Shown in pieces: positions 1 through 12,650 of a stretch of 64,000 nt of DNA; positions within the stretch are counted from its first letter, which is position 1; every line of letters starts with the position of its first letter. The translations under genes and the position numbers were made by a program. The stretch comes from Chloroflexi bacterium 54-19 (GTDB lineage Bacteria; Chloroflexota; Chloroflexia; Chloroheliales; Chloroheliaceae), in NCBI GenBank assembly GCA_001898225.1, contig MKTJ01000044.1:62001-126000 (forward strand), given 5' to 3'. The notes under the pieces are model-generated. The model was not told where the DNA came from. It made no database searches and was given only the letters and a program-made list of their open reading frames with translations.

Positions 1-1404
1 GTTTCCCTTAGCGGCTACCTGGGCAACCGCTTTGGCACCAAGCGCATGTTTTTACTCGGCCTGGCCCTGTTTACCCTTTTCTCGGCCCTGTGCGGTCTCG
101 CGCCCGACCAGAACTCCCTGATTGCCCTGCGGGTGTTGCAGGGTATCGGCGGCGGGATGTTGTTCCCGCTCGGCATGGCCCTCGCCATCGGCCCCTTTGA
201 GGTCACCGAACGGGGCAAAGCCAGCGCCCTGATTGGCGTACCTTTGATGCTGGCCCCGGTCTTTGGTCCCATCCTGGGCGGTATCCTGATTGATAATTTG
301 GCCTGGCAGTCCATCTTTTTTGTAAATTTGCCGGTCGGCCTGGTCGCTTTCTGGCTGGCCTGGCGGGTCCTGCCCTCCGATACGGTCCTGCATAAGAGCG
401 GGGGCAATTTCGATTATACCGGGATGGCCCTTTCGACCCTGGGCGTGGTCGCGGTCATTTATGGGGTAAAACTGGTCAGCACGACCGACCCGGCGACCGT
501 GACCGCCCTGAACCCTGGCGGCAGCATTTACGGCTGGAGCTACTGGCTGGTCTGGGTCCTGCTGGGGGTTGGCGCGGCTTTGCTGGTCGCTTTTGGCTTC
601 AACTCGGTAAAACTGAGCAAAGACCCGGTTATGGATTTGCGCCTGTTCAAAGACTACAGCTTTAGCATGGGGATACTCATTGTCGGGCTGGGTTCTATCG
701 TATCCTTTGGCGTGATGAGCCTCATCCCCCAGTTTTTGCAGCAAATCCGCCTGCCGAACCTCTCGGCGGTGGATGCCGGGTTGGCCCTCCTGCCCATGGG
801 CATCGGGACGGTCCTGGGGATTTTCCTGGGTGGCGGCCTGTACAGCCGGTTGGGGGCGCGCCCGATTGCCTTCGTGGGGGCGGGTGTCTTTGCGGTTGGT
901 TTCTGGCAGACCGGCCATTTATCGCCCACGACCAGCGGCGGCGACATCTGGTTCTGGCTGTTTTTGCTGGGATTGGGCGTGACTACCACCCTGGTCCCGG
1001 CGCAAACCCTGGCGGTGGGGTCCCTGGAAGGCGAAAACCTCAACAAAGCCACCTCCCTGATTAACTCGCTCAAACTGCTGGTGGCCTCGGTCGGGGCCTC
1101 GGTGCTGGTCACGGTTTTAATCCAGCAGACCACCTCGCACGCCCAGACGCTTTCGGCGGGCCTGGCGGCGAGCGGCCAGGTGCCCACGGCGGCGGAGCGG
1201 CAACTGCTGGTGGCCCAGGCGGGTTCTGCCGGGATGAACGACCTCTTTACCATCCTGACCTATATGGCCCTGGGGTTGATGGTGGTTTGCCTGGCCCTGC
1301 CGGGTCGCAAAAAGAGCCCGGCGCTCAAGGGCAAAGCGGTCCAGGCTGCGGCCCTGTCCGAGCAGACGGTCGCGCCGGAAGTGGTCCTCACCGAGGGCAA
1401 GTAG
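1..1404 (+). CDS. MFS drug-type transporter (DHA2/EmrB-QacA-like), 5' truncated by window edge
   Basis: The frame is open from base 1, so the start lies outside the window; 467 residues are visible. The protein is very hydrophobic with about a dozen membrane segments. The motif GYLGNRFGTKR at residues 5-15 is the loop 2-3 signature (motif A) of the major facilitator superfamily. RVLQGIGGGMLFP matches the TM4 motif B with its Arg, and GPILGG matches the antiporter motif C of drug:H+ exporters. Family knowledge suggests proton-driven efflux of small hydrophobic compounds at the cytoplasmic membrane; the substrate cannot be read from sequence. The C-terminal tail is short and charged. No partner (such as an EmrA-like adaptor) is visible downstream. 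Confidence 0.88.
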   Translation, partial: VSLSGYLGNRFGTKRMFLLGLALFTLFSALCGLAPDQNSLIALRVLQGIGGGMLFPLGMALAIGPFEVTERGKASALIGVPLMLAPVFGPILGGILIDNLAWQSIFFVNLPVGLVAFWLAWRVLPSDTVLHKSGGNFDYTGMALSTLGVVAVIYGVKLVSTTDPATVTALNPGGSIYGWSYWLVWVLLGVGAALLVAFGFNSVKLSKDPVMDLRLFKDYSFSMGILIVGLGSIVSFGVMSLIPQFLQQIRLPNLSAVDAGLALLPMGIGTVLGIFLGGGLYSRLGARPIAFVGAGVFAVGFWQTGHLSPTTSGGDIWFWLFLLGLGVTTTLVPAQTLAVGSLEGENLNKATSLINSLKLLVASVGASVLVTVLIQQTTSHAQTLSAGLAASGQVPTAAERQLLVAQAGSAGMNDLFTILTYMALGLMVVCLALPGRKKSPALKGKAVQAAALSEQTVAPEVVLTEGK

Positions 1405-1443
1405 GCGGGGTTAAAGTTACACAATTACCCGCTTTTGGAGGTT

Positions 1444-1600
1444 AGAAGGCAGAGGGCAGAAGGCAGAGGGCAGTTTGTCATTCCGAGCTTGCGAGGAATC
1501 CCCGGTCCGTTGGACAACGGCTGTGCTTTAGCCCAACGGGTCGGCGGATGCTCACTTGGTGCCTTCGCTTTGCTCAGGATGTACTAAGTATTATCCTGAT
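1444..1600. repeat. Heptamer run plus CATTCCGAGC-type hairpin repeat (copy 1)
   Basis: Four GGCAGAR units (about 1448-1473) are followed by GTCATTCCGAGC-TT-GCGAGGAATC and the associated CCGGTCCGTTGGAC tail. A second small fragment of the same tail (CCCCGGTCCGTTGGACCC) lies at 1803-1820. These account for most recognisable structure in the 1405-1895 gap; I see no gene there. Confidence 0.75.
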
Positions 1601-1895
1601 TCTAGAATATCACAACCTTTCGTAAACGCACTACCGGGCGCAGTTGAGAAATCCCTGTTGTACTCCTGTGGATACCCTTGGTGAATAGCAAATAGCCCAG
1701 TTGAAGGTCCAGGACAAAGTTCCTGGACTTTTAAATTTGTCCTGGTCCGCAAAGGATAGAACAGGATAATCCGCCCGGTTTGGTGTTATATTTGAAGGGC
1801 GACCCCGGTCCGTTGGACCCTATCACGGTCGTAAGGGCCTTGAATAGAAATACTGCTAATTCACTCTCGACTAGAAATAGGAATGATTTTCTGAA

Positions 1896-2702
1896 ATGGA
1901 CAAATTGAACGACAACGAAAAGCAAGCCGGACAGGTTTTCCCGGTTGATCCCAGGGAACGCTTCTCCAACCGGGTAGCCCTTTATATAAAGTACCGCCCT
2001 GGATATCCTTCCGAAATTATCGATCTGCTAAAGGAGCGGATTGGCTTTAATAGCAGCCAGGTTGTGGCGGATATAGGTTCGGGGACCGGCATTTTGACCC
2101 GCTTATTTTTGGAAAACGGCAATACCGTCTACGGGGTCGAGCCGAACAAAGAAATGCGCGAGGCGGGCGAGGAATATTTGAGGGATTATCCCAATTTTAA
2201 GAGCGTAAACGGCAGCGCCGAGGAAACGGGTCTGCCCGACCAGAGCATTGACCTGGTGGCGGCGGGCCAGGCGTTCCACTGGTTCGCCCCCAAAAGGACC
2301 CGTAACGAATTCAAACGGATTCTAAAACCGGGCGGCTATGTGTTTTTTATCTGGAACGAGCGCAATATCGAAAAGTCCGATTTTGTCCGGGCCTACGAAC
2401 AGCTTTTGATGGACTTTGCGCATAACTATGCGAACGAGCCCCGCCACATGGGCGACCGGGAGCGGATTAGCCGCTTTTTTGGCGGGCAGGACTGGCAGCA
2501 GGTCCAGATGGATAATGCCCAGGAATTTGATTTTGAGGGGTTGAAAGGGCGTCTGCTCTCGTCTTCCTATGCGCCGTTGGAGGGCCATCCGAACTACGCG
2601 CCGATGCTGGAACGCCTGCAAGAGATTTTCGCTACCTATCAGACCGACGGGCGGGTCACTTTCCCTTACGACACCGACATCTATTTCGCGCAACTGGCCT
2701 GA
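1896..2702 (+). CDS. Class I SAM-dependent methyltransferase (Methyltransf_11 type)
   Basis: 268 residues. The nucleotide-binding motif I, VADIGSGTGILTRLF, is at about residues 53-67, with the acidic end of strand 2 in VYGVEPNKEMR (E about residue 80). The segment around LPDQSIDLVAAGQAFHWF is the family's post-motif region with the typical 'AFHWF' string, and LKPGGYVFFIWNE follows. The N-terminal YIKYRPGYP string is common in this family of small-molecule methyltransferases. Substrate unknown. The gene is followed immediately by the promoter of the TetR gene, so it seems to be a single-gene unit. The ribosome binding site is weak and the start is therefore less certain than the family assignment. 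Confidence 0.85.
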   Translation: MDKLNDNEKQAGQVFPVDPRERFSNRVALYIKYRPGYPSEIIDLLKERIGFNSSQVVADIGSGTGILTRLFLENGNTVYGVEPNKEMREAGEEYLRDYPNFKSVNGSAEETGLPDQSIDLVAAGQAFHWFAPKRTRNEFKRILKPGGYVFFIWNERNIEKSDFVRAYEQLLMDFAHNYANEPRHMGDRERISRFFGGQDWQQVQMDNAQEFDFEGLKGRLLSSSYAPLEGHPNYAPMLERLQEIFATYQTDGRVTFPYDTDIYFAQLA

Positions 2703-2719
2703 TTAAGCTGTTATAGGAA

Positions 2720-2767
2720 TTGCAATTCTCCCGCAACCGTATTATAATATGACTGACCAACCAGTCA
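2720..2767 (+). promoter_or_regulatory. Promoter with overlapping TetR-type operator
   Basis: TTGCAA (2720-2725), 17 bp, TATAAT (2743-2748) is a near-consensus sigma-70-type promoter. Starting two bases after the -10 box is the palindrome TGACTG-ACCAAC-CAGTCA (2750-2767), the form of operator typically bound by TetR-family dimers and placed to block transcription. It reads into the TetR gene that follows, so autorepression is the simple inference. Confidence 0.75.
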
Positions 2768-2864
2768 AAATAAACCTGGGAGGCGTTTGAGGCCGGGACA
2801 GGGCTTTTGCGGGTTAAAGTCGACTCGCCCGGTCAGGTCCGTTGAGAAAGAGGTGCGTAAGCCA

Positions 2865-3473
2865 GTGCCAAAGATTGTGACAGAGGAAGAACGCCTGAGT
2901 ACCAGCCATCGTATTATCCGGGCTGCCGCCGAGGAGTTTGCCCTGGTTGGCTTCGAGCAGGCCAAAATGGAGACCATCTCGGAAAGAGCCAGCATCGGTA
3001 AGGGGACGATTTACCTTTATTTCGAGTCGAAACAGGGTCTTTTCAGCGCGGTCCTGGCCGAAATCTCCGCCGAACAGTTGGCGGCCCTGCGTCAGGCCCT
3101 GGCCGGACTGGCCGACCCCGACCTGCGTCAGATGCTTACCGCCCTGCTCGGCACCTTTAACACTTTAGCCATCGAGCAGCCGGACGGTTTTCGGATTTTT
3201 ATCAGCTCCCTCTTTGGTGTGAACCGCCAGTTCAAGTCGGAAGCCGCCGTCCTGCGCCGGACCTTTCTCGACCTGATAAAAGATGAACTGGAAAAGTATA
3301 AAAAACAGGGTGAAATAACCTTGCCGGAGCTCGAACCGGCGGCCCTGCTCATCCTGAACACCTGCGAACTCTGGGCCTTGCGGGCCGAGTCGTTGGGGTT
3401 CGATAACGATTACGTATTAAGCCACCAGGCCGAGATTGTAACGCTGTTGTTAGCCGGTCTCAAAACGATTTAA
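2865..3473 (+). CDS. TetR/AcrR family transcriptional regulator
   Basis: About 202 residues from the GTG at 2865. That start is chosen because GAGGTG at 2850-2855 is a good ribosome binding site 9 bases upstream and because it leaves the usual short lead before helix 1; an open frame continues up to a TTG at 2787. The N-terminal HTH reads RIIRAAAEEFALVGFEQAKM...ISERASIGKGTIYLYFESKQ, a standard TetR DNA-binding domain with the recognition helix ending in YLYF. The remaining ~140 residues form the helical ligand/dimer domain, whose ligand cannot be predicted. The palindrome at 2750-2767 is the probable autoregulatory site. The CLC channel gene downstream could be co-regulated, with about 115 bp between them. 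Confidence 0.9.
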   Translation: MPKIVTEEERLSTSHRIIRAAAEEFALVGFEQAKMETISERASIGKGTIYLYFESKQGLFSAVLAEISAEQLAALRQALAGLADPDLRQMLTALLGTFNTLAIEQPDGFRIFISSLFGVNRQFKSEAAVLRRTFLDLIKDELEKYKKQGEITLPELEPAALLILNTCELWALRAESLGFDNDYVLSHQAEIVTLLLAGLKTI

Positions 3474-3587
3474 CTGCTCATTTATGAAATCGTCAGGGCC
3501 GGTGGTGCAGGCTTGTAGCGCATTGGGAACGACCCGAATTAGCTTTCGGGTTACGAAGAATAGAATATTGAAAAGAGTTTTTAAAAA

Positions 3588-5732
3588 ATGGATCTGCCTG
3601 GAAATTTTAATAAAAGCCGCCTGGGTTTGCGGCGGGTGCGGGAACGCCTGGAAGGCATTGAAACGGGCCGGTCCCTGGCTAAGTGGCTGGGGCTGGGGCT
3701 GGCGATTGGGCTCGTGGCGGGCCTGGGCGCGATTGTCTTTACCTGGGCCATCGACTTTTCTACCCACTTCTTTTTGACCAACCTGGCCGGGTACACACCG
3801 CCTTCGGCCCTGGGCGAAGGTAAAGAAACTATTACCGAAGCGGCCCGGCCCTGGCTTTTCCCGCTCATCCTGGCCGTGGGCGGTCTTATCAGCGGGATTA
3901 TCGTCTACCGGTTCGCGCCTGAGGCGGAAGGTCACGGGACCGATGCCGCTATCGCCGCCTTTCACCACAAGGGCGGCAAAGTGCGGGCGCGGGTGCCTTT
4001 TATCAAACTGATAACCAGCGCCATCACCATCGGGAGCGGCGGGAGCGGGGGCCGCGAGGGTCCGACCGCCCAGATTTCCTCCGGTTTCGGTTCGCTCCTG
4101 GCGACCTGGCTAAAGCTGGACGTGAGCAGCCGCCGGATTGCCATGGTGGTCGGCATGGGGGCCGGTATCGGCTCTATCTTCCGGGCCCCGCTCGGTGGCG
4201 CGGTCATGGCCGCCGAGATTCTCTACCTACACGACCTGGAAGTCGAGGCTATCATCCCGGCCCTGGTCGCTTCGATTGTCGGCTATTCGGTCTATTCCTC
4301 GGTTTACGGCTGGTCGCCAATTTTTGGCTCGAACCTGGGCGGCCTGACCTTCGATAACCCGGTCCAACTGGTCTATTACGCCGTCCTCGGTCTGATTTGC
4401 GGCCTTATCGGCATTTTCTACTCGCGGAGTTTTATCCTGACCGGCCGGTTTTTCCATCACCTGAAAATCGCCGGGAAGAGCGTGCCGAACTGGGTCAAAC
4501 CGGCTATCGGCGGGGCGCTGGTCGGCGTGATGGGTATCGTGTCCCCGGCCTTTATTCACATGGGTTACGGTTGGGCCCAGGCCACCATGTCGCCCAGCGC
4601 CATTGACGGGCTTTTGAGCCTGCCGCTCTGGCTGGTGGTCCTGCTGCCGCTCGGCAAGATAGTTGCGACCTCGCTTTCAATCGGGAGCGGCGGGAGCGGC
4701 GGTATTTTCGGGCCGGGCATGGTCGTGGGCGGCTTCGTGGGAGCGGCCTTCTGGCGGCTGACCGAGGGCTGGCTGCCGGGGATGCCGGTTTCGCCCGCGC
4801 CTTTCGTTATCGTGGCGATGATGGCCCTTTTTGGCGGCATTGCCCACGCCCCGCTGGCGGTCATGCTCATGGTGGCCGAGATGACCGGGAATTTGAACCT
4901 GCTGGCCCCGGCAATGGTGGCCGTGGCGATTTCCCTGCTGGTCTGCGGCAACCAGACCATCTATGTCAACCAGGTCGCCACGCGGGCCGAGTCCCCGGCC
5001 CACCGCTACCGTTTTAGCTTCCCACTCCTGGCGGCGCTGCCGGTTTCCGATTTTATGCGCCTGCCCGTGACCGTTTTAGGCCCGAAAACTTCTTTGCCGG
5101 AGGCGGAAGCGGCCCTGGACCGGACCGCCGAGCTTAGCGGTCTGCCCGTGACCGGGCCAAACGGGAGCCTGGTGGGGGTCCTGACCGGGTCGGACCTGGA
5201 AAGACTCGACCGCGCCGCTACCTCGCCCGGTACCCCGGTCGAAGCGGTAATGAATCCGCACCCGGTCGCCATCACTGCCGGGGAGGGTCTCGACCGCGCC
5301 CTGGAACTGCTGGCAAGCAGCCACGTTAGCTGGCTGCCGGTGGTCGAAGATGAAAACGCTCACAAGTTGGTCGGTGTCATCAGCGTGGCGAACGTGGTCA
5401 AAGCCTACCAGGAGGGAATGAGCCAGGGGGTTAAGAGCCTGAGCGCCACCCTGAACGGCATGAGCCTGCGCGAGATTCAAATCAGGCCGGGTATGGTCGC
5501 CTGCGGGAAAAGCCTGCGCGAACTGGAACTGCCCCAGGATAACCTGGTGGTCTCGATTTACCGGCACGGCGAGTTGCTGGTGCCGCGCGGTGGGACTCAG
5601 TTGCAGGCGGACGACGTGGTAACCCTGATGGCCGGGTCCACCCAGACCAGGGCAGCCCGCCATTATTTCGAGACGGGGGTGATTGTCCCGGCGATGGATG
5701 CAGGCAAAGTGGATGAAGTGCCGGTGCAGTAG
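3588..5732 (+). CDS. CLC-family chloride channel/transporter with CBS pair and RCK_C-like tail
   Basis: 714 residues. The membrane core (about residues 30-470) carries the CLC ion-path motifs: GSGGSGGREGP near residue 147, including the gating glutamate of the GREGP string, and GSGGSGGIFGP near residue 365. This is followed by two CBS domains (about 485-605), typical nucleotide-sensing modules. The end, about 625-700, reads like a TrkA-C/RCK_C domain (RPGMVACGKSLRELELP...LVPRGGTQLQADDVVTLMAG), a less common addition on CLC proteins. Expected role: chloride or other anion movement across the cytoplasmic membrane gated by voltage, pH or ligand. The ribosome binding site is weak (AAAGAG). A second, shorter CLC gene is present at about 18.6 kb. 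Confidence 0.92.
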   Translation: MDLPGNFNKSRLGLRRVRERLEGIETGRSLAKWLGLGLAIGLVAGLGAIVFTWAIDFSTHFFLTNLAGYTPPSALGEGKETITEAARPWLFPLILAVGGLISGIIVYRFAPEAEGHGTDAAIAAFHHKGGKVRARVPFIKLITSAITIGSGGSGGREGPTAQISSGFGSLLATWLKLDVSSRRIAMVVGMGAGIGSIFRAPLGGAVMAAEILYLHDLEVEAIIPALVASIVGYSVYSSVYGWSPIFGSNLGGLTFDNPVQLVYYAVLGLICGLIGIFYSRSFILTGRFFHHLKIAGKSVPNWVKPAIGGALVGVMGIVSPAFIHMGYGWAQATMSPSAIDGLLSLPLWLVVLLPLGKIVATSLSIGSGGSGGIFGPGMVVGGFVGAAFWRLTEGWLPGMPVSPAPFVIVAMMALFGGIAHAPLAVMLMVAEMTGNLNLLAPAMVAVAISLLVCGNQTIYVNQVATRAESPAHRYRFSFPLLAALPVSDFMRLPVTVLGPKTSLPEAEAALDRTAELSGLPVTGPNGSLVGVLTGSDLERLDRAATSPGTPVEAVMNPHPVAITAGEGLDRALELLASSHVSWLPVVEDENAHKLVGVISVANVVKAYQEGMSQGVKSLSATLNGMSLREIQIRPGMVACGKSLRELELPQDNLVVSIYRHGELLVPRGGTQLQADDVVTLMAGSTQTRAARHYFETGVIVPAMDAGKVDEVPVQ

Positions 5733-5840
5733 GGGGTTAGCCCTTTAACTGTAAAGGCCCAGATTTAACCCAGAGAGAATCAAACTTTATTTTTTAGACT
5801 AACTAACCACCTCAACAAGTTCGATTTCGTGCTATTTACC

Positions 5841-5877
5841 AAAAGCCGGGTGAACTCCTTCCCCGGCTTTTTATTTT
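5841..5877 (+). terminator. Rho-independent terminator after the CLC gene
   Basis: AAAAGCCGGG, 10-base loop, CCCCGGCTTTT followed by TATTTT. It sits about 110 bp after the CLC stop. The rest of the 5733-6109 gap shows a small palindrome GGTCC-CC-GGACC at 6040-6051 and no gene. Confidence 0.75.
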
Positions 5878-6109
5878 ACTGATATTTTCTAATTAGCCGC
5901 CTGCCCCGGACGATTTATTTCTTTATCAATCCTGGTTATTTTGCCTGCCAGAAGGGTAAAAGGTGGGTTTATGGCATATTTTGTGACACTAGCCTGGTAA
6001 GGAGTCAGTAAACGCCGTTTTTTAATTTGTTAAAGGAATGGTCCCCGGACCAGGAGTAAGCCGCTAAAGAGAAGAAATTTTTAAAGTTAATAAGAAAAGA
6101 TAATAAAAT

Positions 6110-7279
6110 ATGAGCCTAAAAATTCTAAAACCGGAAGATACTTTGCCGGTGACGCCCGAAACGGTGGCGGCAGATTCGGCCCCGCCAGAGCCGGTGATAA
6201 GCGTTGAGAAGGTCTGCAAACAGTTCGAGAAAAACGAGCCGACCATCCGCGAGATAAGCTTCGAGGTCCGCCCCGGCGAGATTTTCTGCCTGCTGGGGCC
6301 GAGCGGCAGCGGCAAAAGCACCACCATGCGGATGCTGACCGGGGTTTACGAGCCTACCCAGGGGCGTATCCAGGTGCTGGGGGTCGAGCCGCACCGCTTT
6401 ACCCGCCAGACCCGGTCGCGTATCGGCTACATGCCCCAGCATTTCGTCCTTTTCCCGGAGCTTTCGACCCTCGATAATATAAACTTCGTGGCTTCGGCTT
6501 ACGGCATGAGCTGGTTCGGACGCTCGGCCAGGGTCCGCGAGGCCCTCGAATTTGTCGATTTGTGGGAGGCCCGCGACCGCCTGGTCTCCCAGCTTTCGGG
6601 CGGGATGCGCCGCCGTCTCGACCTTGCCAGCACCCTGGTCCACGGCCCGGAACTTATTTTCGTGGACGAGCCGACCGCCGGGATTGACCCGATTCTACGG
6701 GCCAAGTTCTGGGACCATTTCAAGTCGCTGCGGGCGGAGGGCCGGACCCTTTTCGTAACGACCCAGTATGTGACCGAGGCCGACTACTGCGATAAGGTCG
6801 CCATATTGAGCCGGGGCCGCTTGCTTTCGCTCGGCACCCCCGAAGAAGTCCGCAAACAGGCCATGGGCGGCGGGATTATCAACCTGACGCTCGAAGAAGT
6901 GACCGGGCAAGCCCTGCGCCTGCTCCGGGCCATGCCTGGTATCAGGGATATTTTGACCGTCTCGCCCGAAGAATTGCGGCTGGTGGTGGACGATAGCGGC
7001 TATATCCTGCGCGAAATCGTCCACGCTTTCCAGGAGGCGAACCTCGATATTCTGAATATAGAGTCGTACCGGCCCGACTTCGAGGAGGTCTTCGTGCGGC
7101 TGCTCGAACGCGAGAACGCCGGGCTGGAGGCGAGCGAAAAACCGAAAGCGGGCCGGGAAAGACTGCTGCCGGTGGAGGGGGGCCGCCTGCCTCAACTGGT
7201 GCCGCCCCAGGAGGCCAACCCGCCCAGGGACGCTCGTCCGAGCGGCCAGCGGGACGGCCAGCCGGAGGTGTTGAAATGA
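6110..7279 (+). CDS. ABC transporter ATP-binding protein (ABC-2 exporter type)
   Basis: 389 residues. Walker A GPSGSGKST near residue 63, Q-loop in YMPQHF, signature LSGGMRRRLDLA near 161, Walker B LIFVDEPTAGID near 182 and a switch region TTQYVTEAD. The Gln in place of the switch His is frequent in the CcmA/DrrA-type daunorubicin-like exporters. After the ATPase core, residues ~250-340 form the extra C-terminal domain seen in ABC-2 exporters, then a Pro/Arg-rich tail. The stop overlaps the start of the permease gene by ATGA, so the two are translationally coupled and form one exporter. Cargo unknown: drug, lipid or polysaccharide are all possible. Confidence 0.92.
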   Translation: MSLKILKPEDTLPVTPETVAADSAPPEPVISVEKVCKQFEKNEPTIREISFEVRPGEIFCLLGPSGSGKSTTMRMLTGVYEPTQGRIQVLGVEPHRFTRQTRSRIGYMPQHFVLFPELSTLDNINFVASAYGMSWFGRSARVREALEFVDLWEARDRLVSQLSGGMRRRLDLASTLVHGPELIFVDEPTAGIDPILRAKFWDHFKSLRAEGRTLFVTTQYVTEADYCDKVAILSRGRLLSLGTPEEVRKQAMGGGIINLTLEEVTGQALRLLRAMPGIRDILTVSPEELRLVVDDSGYILREIVHAFQEANLDILNIESYRPDFEEVFVRLLERENAGLEASEKPKAGRERLLPVEGGRLPQLVPPQEANPPRDARPSGQRDGQPEVLK

Positions 7280-8910
7280 GCGTAACCCCGGTTAAAGACA
7301 AGACCGCTCCTTCGAAAAACCCGCTCTGGCGGCTGCTGCGCAAGATACTCGACCGGCCCTACCCGGTCACGCACGTCTCTTTTATCCGCAAAGAGTTGTT
7401 CGGGGCCATTCGCCAGCCTCGCCTGATACTGAGCATGGTGGTCGGGCCGTTCCTTATCCTGGCCCTGTTTGGGCTCGGCTATTTTGGGCCGGGCAACTAC
7501 GCCACCATCCTGGTCGTGCCGGATAGCCCCGGTATCTCCACCGATATTAACGAATACAAGGGAGTTATTACCCAGACTTTCAAGCTGGTCGGGGTGACCA
7601 AAAACCTCGACGAGGCCCGCCAGCAGCTAAAAGACGGCGCGGCGTCGGTCGTTATCGTGGTGCCGGACGACGCCCTGGACGAAATCTATAATGGCCGGAA
7701 CGCCTATTTCCCGGTCTACTACCGGACGCTCAGCCCGGTTGATTCGAGCTATATCGAGTACAGCACCTATATCTACGCGACCGAGTTCGACAAGGTTATC
7801 CTGCGCCAGGCCCTGGCCGCCAGCAAACCCCAGCGCAGCCAGCTACAGGAATCCTCGCGGCAAATCGACCAGAGTACGGTCGTGCTGGGCGAATCCATGC
7901 AAAACGGCGATTTATTGCAGGCTAAAGTCCAGGTTAAGTCCATGAAGGCGGTCGTCCAGATTACCCGCCGGGGTCTCGACAGCCTGATTCTGCCGGGCCA
8001 GGGCGACCCCAATTCGCCCCAGCAAAAGCTGCTGGCAGGGCGGCTTTTTAACGCGGTCACGGCCAGTGGTATCAACCAGATGAATAGCGACCTGGACAAC
8101 ATTGATACTCAGCTTACCGCCCTTGACGCCGGGTTCGACCGGGGCGACATAAACTCGTCCGCCCAGCAGGAACACCTGGCAGCCCTGCGGACGGCTAACG
8201 CCTCGCTGGGTGGGCGGGCCAGCAAGGTTGCCAATATACCCCCGTCGGTGCTGGTGGAGCCGATTCTCTCGGCGGCCAGCAACGAGGTCAAGACCCAGGT
8301 CAACTATATCAACTTCTTTGGCCCGGCGGTGGTTATCCTGCTCTTGCAGCACATCGCCGTCACGCTGGCTTCGCTCTCGAACGTGCGGGATAAACAACTC
8401 GGCGCGCTCGAAATCTTCCGGGTGGCTCCTATCAGCCCGACCCAGATTCTGACCGGCAAATTTATCAGTTTTGCTCTGTTGCTGCTGCTGTTGGGGGTGC
8501 TGCTAATCGGCCTTATAACAACTTTGCTGGGGGTGCCGTTCGTCCAGTTGGGGACGCGCTGGTTCCCGGCCTTTTTATCGCTGTTCGTGACGATTTACGC
8601 CTCGATAGGGCTCGGTTTCCTGGTGGCCGGGATTTCTCGCACCGAGAGCCAGGCGGTCCAGTTCAGCATGTTGCTGCTCCTGGGGAGTATCTTCTTCACC
8701 GGGTTTATCCTGCCCCTGAACCAGTTCGCCAGCTACATTCGCTATATCAGCTATATCCTGCCGATAACCTACGGCGCTGCCGGGCTGCAAAATACGATGC
8801 TCGATAACCAGCCTCTGAACCTGGTCTACCTGGTCGTGCCGTTTTTGCTCGGCACCCTTTTCCTGGTGATAGGGCGCTTTCTCTACCGCCGCCAGTTCGA
8901 CCTGAGCTAA
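7276..8910 (+). CDS. ABC-2 type transporter permease
   Basis: 544 residues. One membrane segment near residues 45-70 (LSMVVGPFLILALFGLGYF) is followed by a ~270-residue extracytoplasmic region with coiled-coil-like stretches, then five closely spaced membrane helices (about 345-540). This is the YhgE/ABC-2 permease layout. The string VRDKQLGALEIFRVAPISP between helices 2 and 3 is a hallmark of the ABC-2 family. Its ATG overlaps the ATPase stop (ATGA). It ends at a strong hairpin shared with the convergent lacZ gene. Confidence 0.9.
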   Translation: MSVTPVKDKTAPSKNPLWRLLRKILDRPYPVTHVSFIRKELFGAIRQPRLILSMVVGPFLILALFGLGYFGPGNYATILVVPDSPGISTDINEYKGVITQTFKLVGVTKNLDEARQQLKDGAASVVIVVPDDALDEIYNGRNAYFPVYYRTLSPVDSSYIEYSTYIYATEFDKVILRQALAASKPQRSQLQESSRQIDQSTVVLGESMQNGDLLQAKVQVKSMKAVVQITRRGLDSLILPGQGDPNSPQQKLLAGRLFNAVTASGINQMNSDLDNIDTQLTALDAGFDRGDINSSAQQEHLAALRTANASLGGRASKVANIPPSVLVEPILSAASNEVKTQVNYINFFGPAVVILLLQHIAVTLASLSNVRDKQLGALEIFRVAPISPTQILTGKFISFALLLLLLGVLLIGLITTLLGVPFVQLGTRWFPAFLSLFVTIYASIGLGFLVAGISRTESQAVQFSMLLLLGSIFFTGFILPLNQFASYIRYISYILPITYGAAGLQNTMLDNQPLNLVYLVVPFLLGTLFLVIGRFLYRRQFDLS

Positions 8911-8916
8911 TAAACG

Positions 8917-8967
8917 CAAAACCGGCCCTTCCATTGAGAGTACATTTCTTTGAAAGGGCCGGTTTTT
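8917..8967. terminator. Bidirectional terminator between the ABC permease and lacZ
   Basis: AAAACCGGCCCTT (8918-8930) pairs perfectly with AAGGGCCGGTTTT (8953-8965). A-rich on one side and T-rich on the other, it can serve both convergent genes. Confidence 0.85.
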
Positions 8968-8978
8968 GTTGGAAAACT

Positions 8979-12125
<3,147 letters not shown>

Positions 12126-12196
12126 TCAGGCAATAAAATCCGGGTTAGCATTTTTCCACAATGAAACCCGGCCTGCCCCTATTTTAGCACAGTAGG

Positions 12197-12534
12197 CAGT
12201 TTTTAGTAGACAGAGGGCAGAAGGCAGAAGGCAGAGGGCAGAGGGCAGAAGGCAGAAGGCAGAGGGCAGAGGGCAGAGGGCAGAAGTCAGAAGTCAGAGG
12301 GCAGAAGGCAGAGGGCAGAGAGCAGAGGGCAGTTTTTAGTTATCGACTGCGCTCGGAGTGGCAGGATGGGAGAGGGACGGTATAAAAGGGTCCCCACTCC
12401 AATTGAAAACTTAACTTCTGACCACTGCCCTCAGCCTACTGGTTTCTGCCCTCTCTAAAAACTAAAAACTAAACACGGAAAACTGCCTTCTACCCTCAGC
12501 CTACTGCCTACTGCCCTCTGTCCTCTGACTACTA
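12197..12534. repeat. Paired inverted GGCAGAR heptamer arrays
   Basis: Some 16 tandem copies of GGCAGAR and close variants run from about 12209 to 12331, then about 80 bp of unrelated sequence including CGACTGCGCTCGGAGTGG, then a degenerate inverted array of YTCTGCC/CTACTGCC units from about 12424 to 12531. Short TTTTTAGT/ACTAAAAA runs flank the arrays. It fills the gap between lacZ and ftsY; no gene is visible. Confidence 0.85.
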
Positions 12535-12650
12535 AATATGTTAAAATATAGACTGCCTGAATTGTATTTATTTATCTGCTTGAGCTGGCCTGGGCGCGGA
12601 CCCAGGGTTTAGTTTTGCAAAAGGCCAGTTTTAGGCCGGTTGGAGGATGT

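Noticed and set aside
12209-12331. Tandem array that could be taken for a CRISPR
   Set aside because: Units are 7 bp and contiguous, with no unique spacers and no cas genes.
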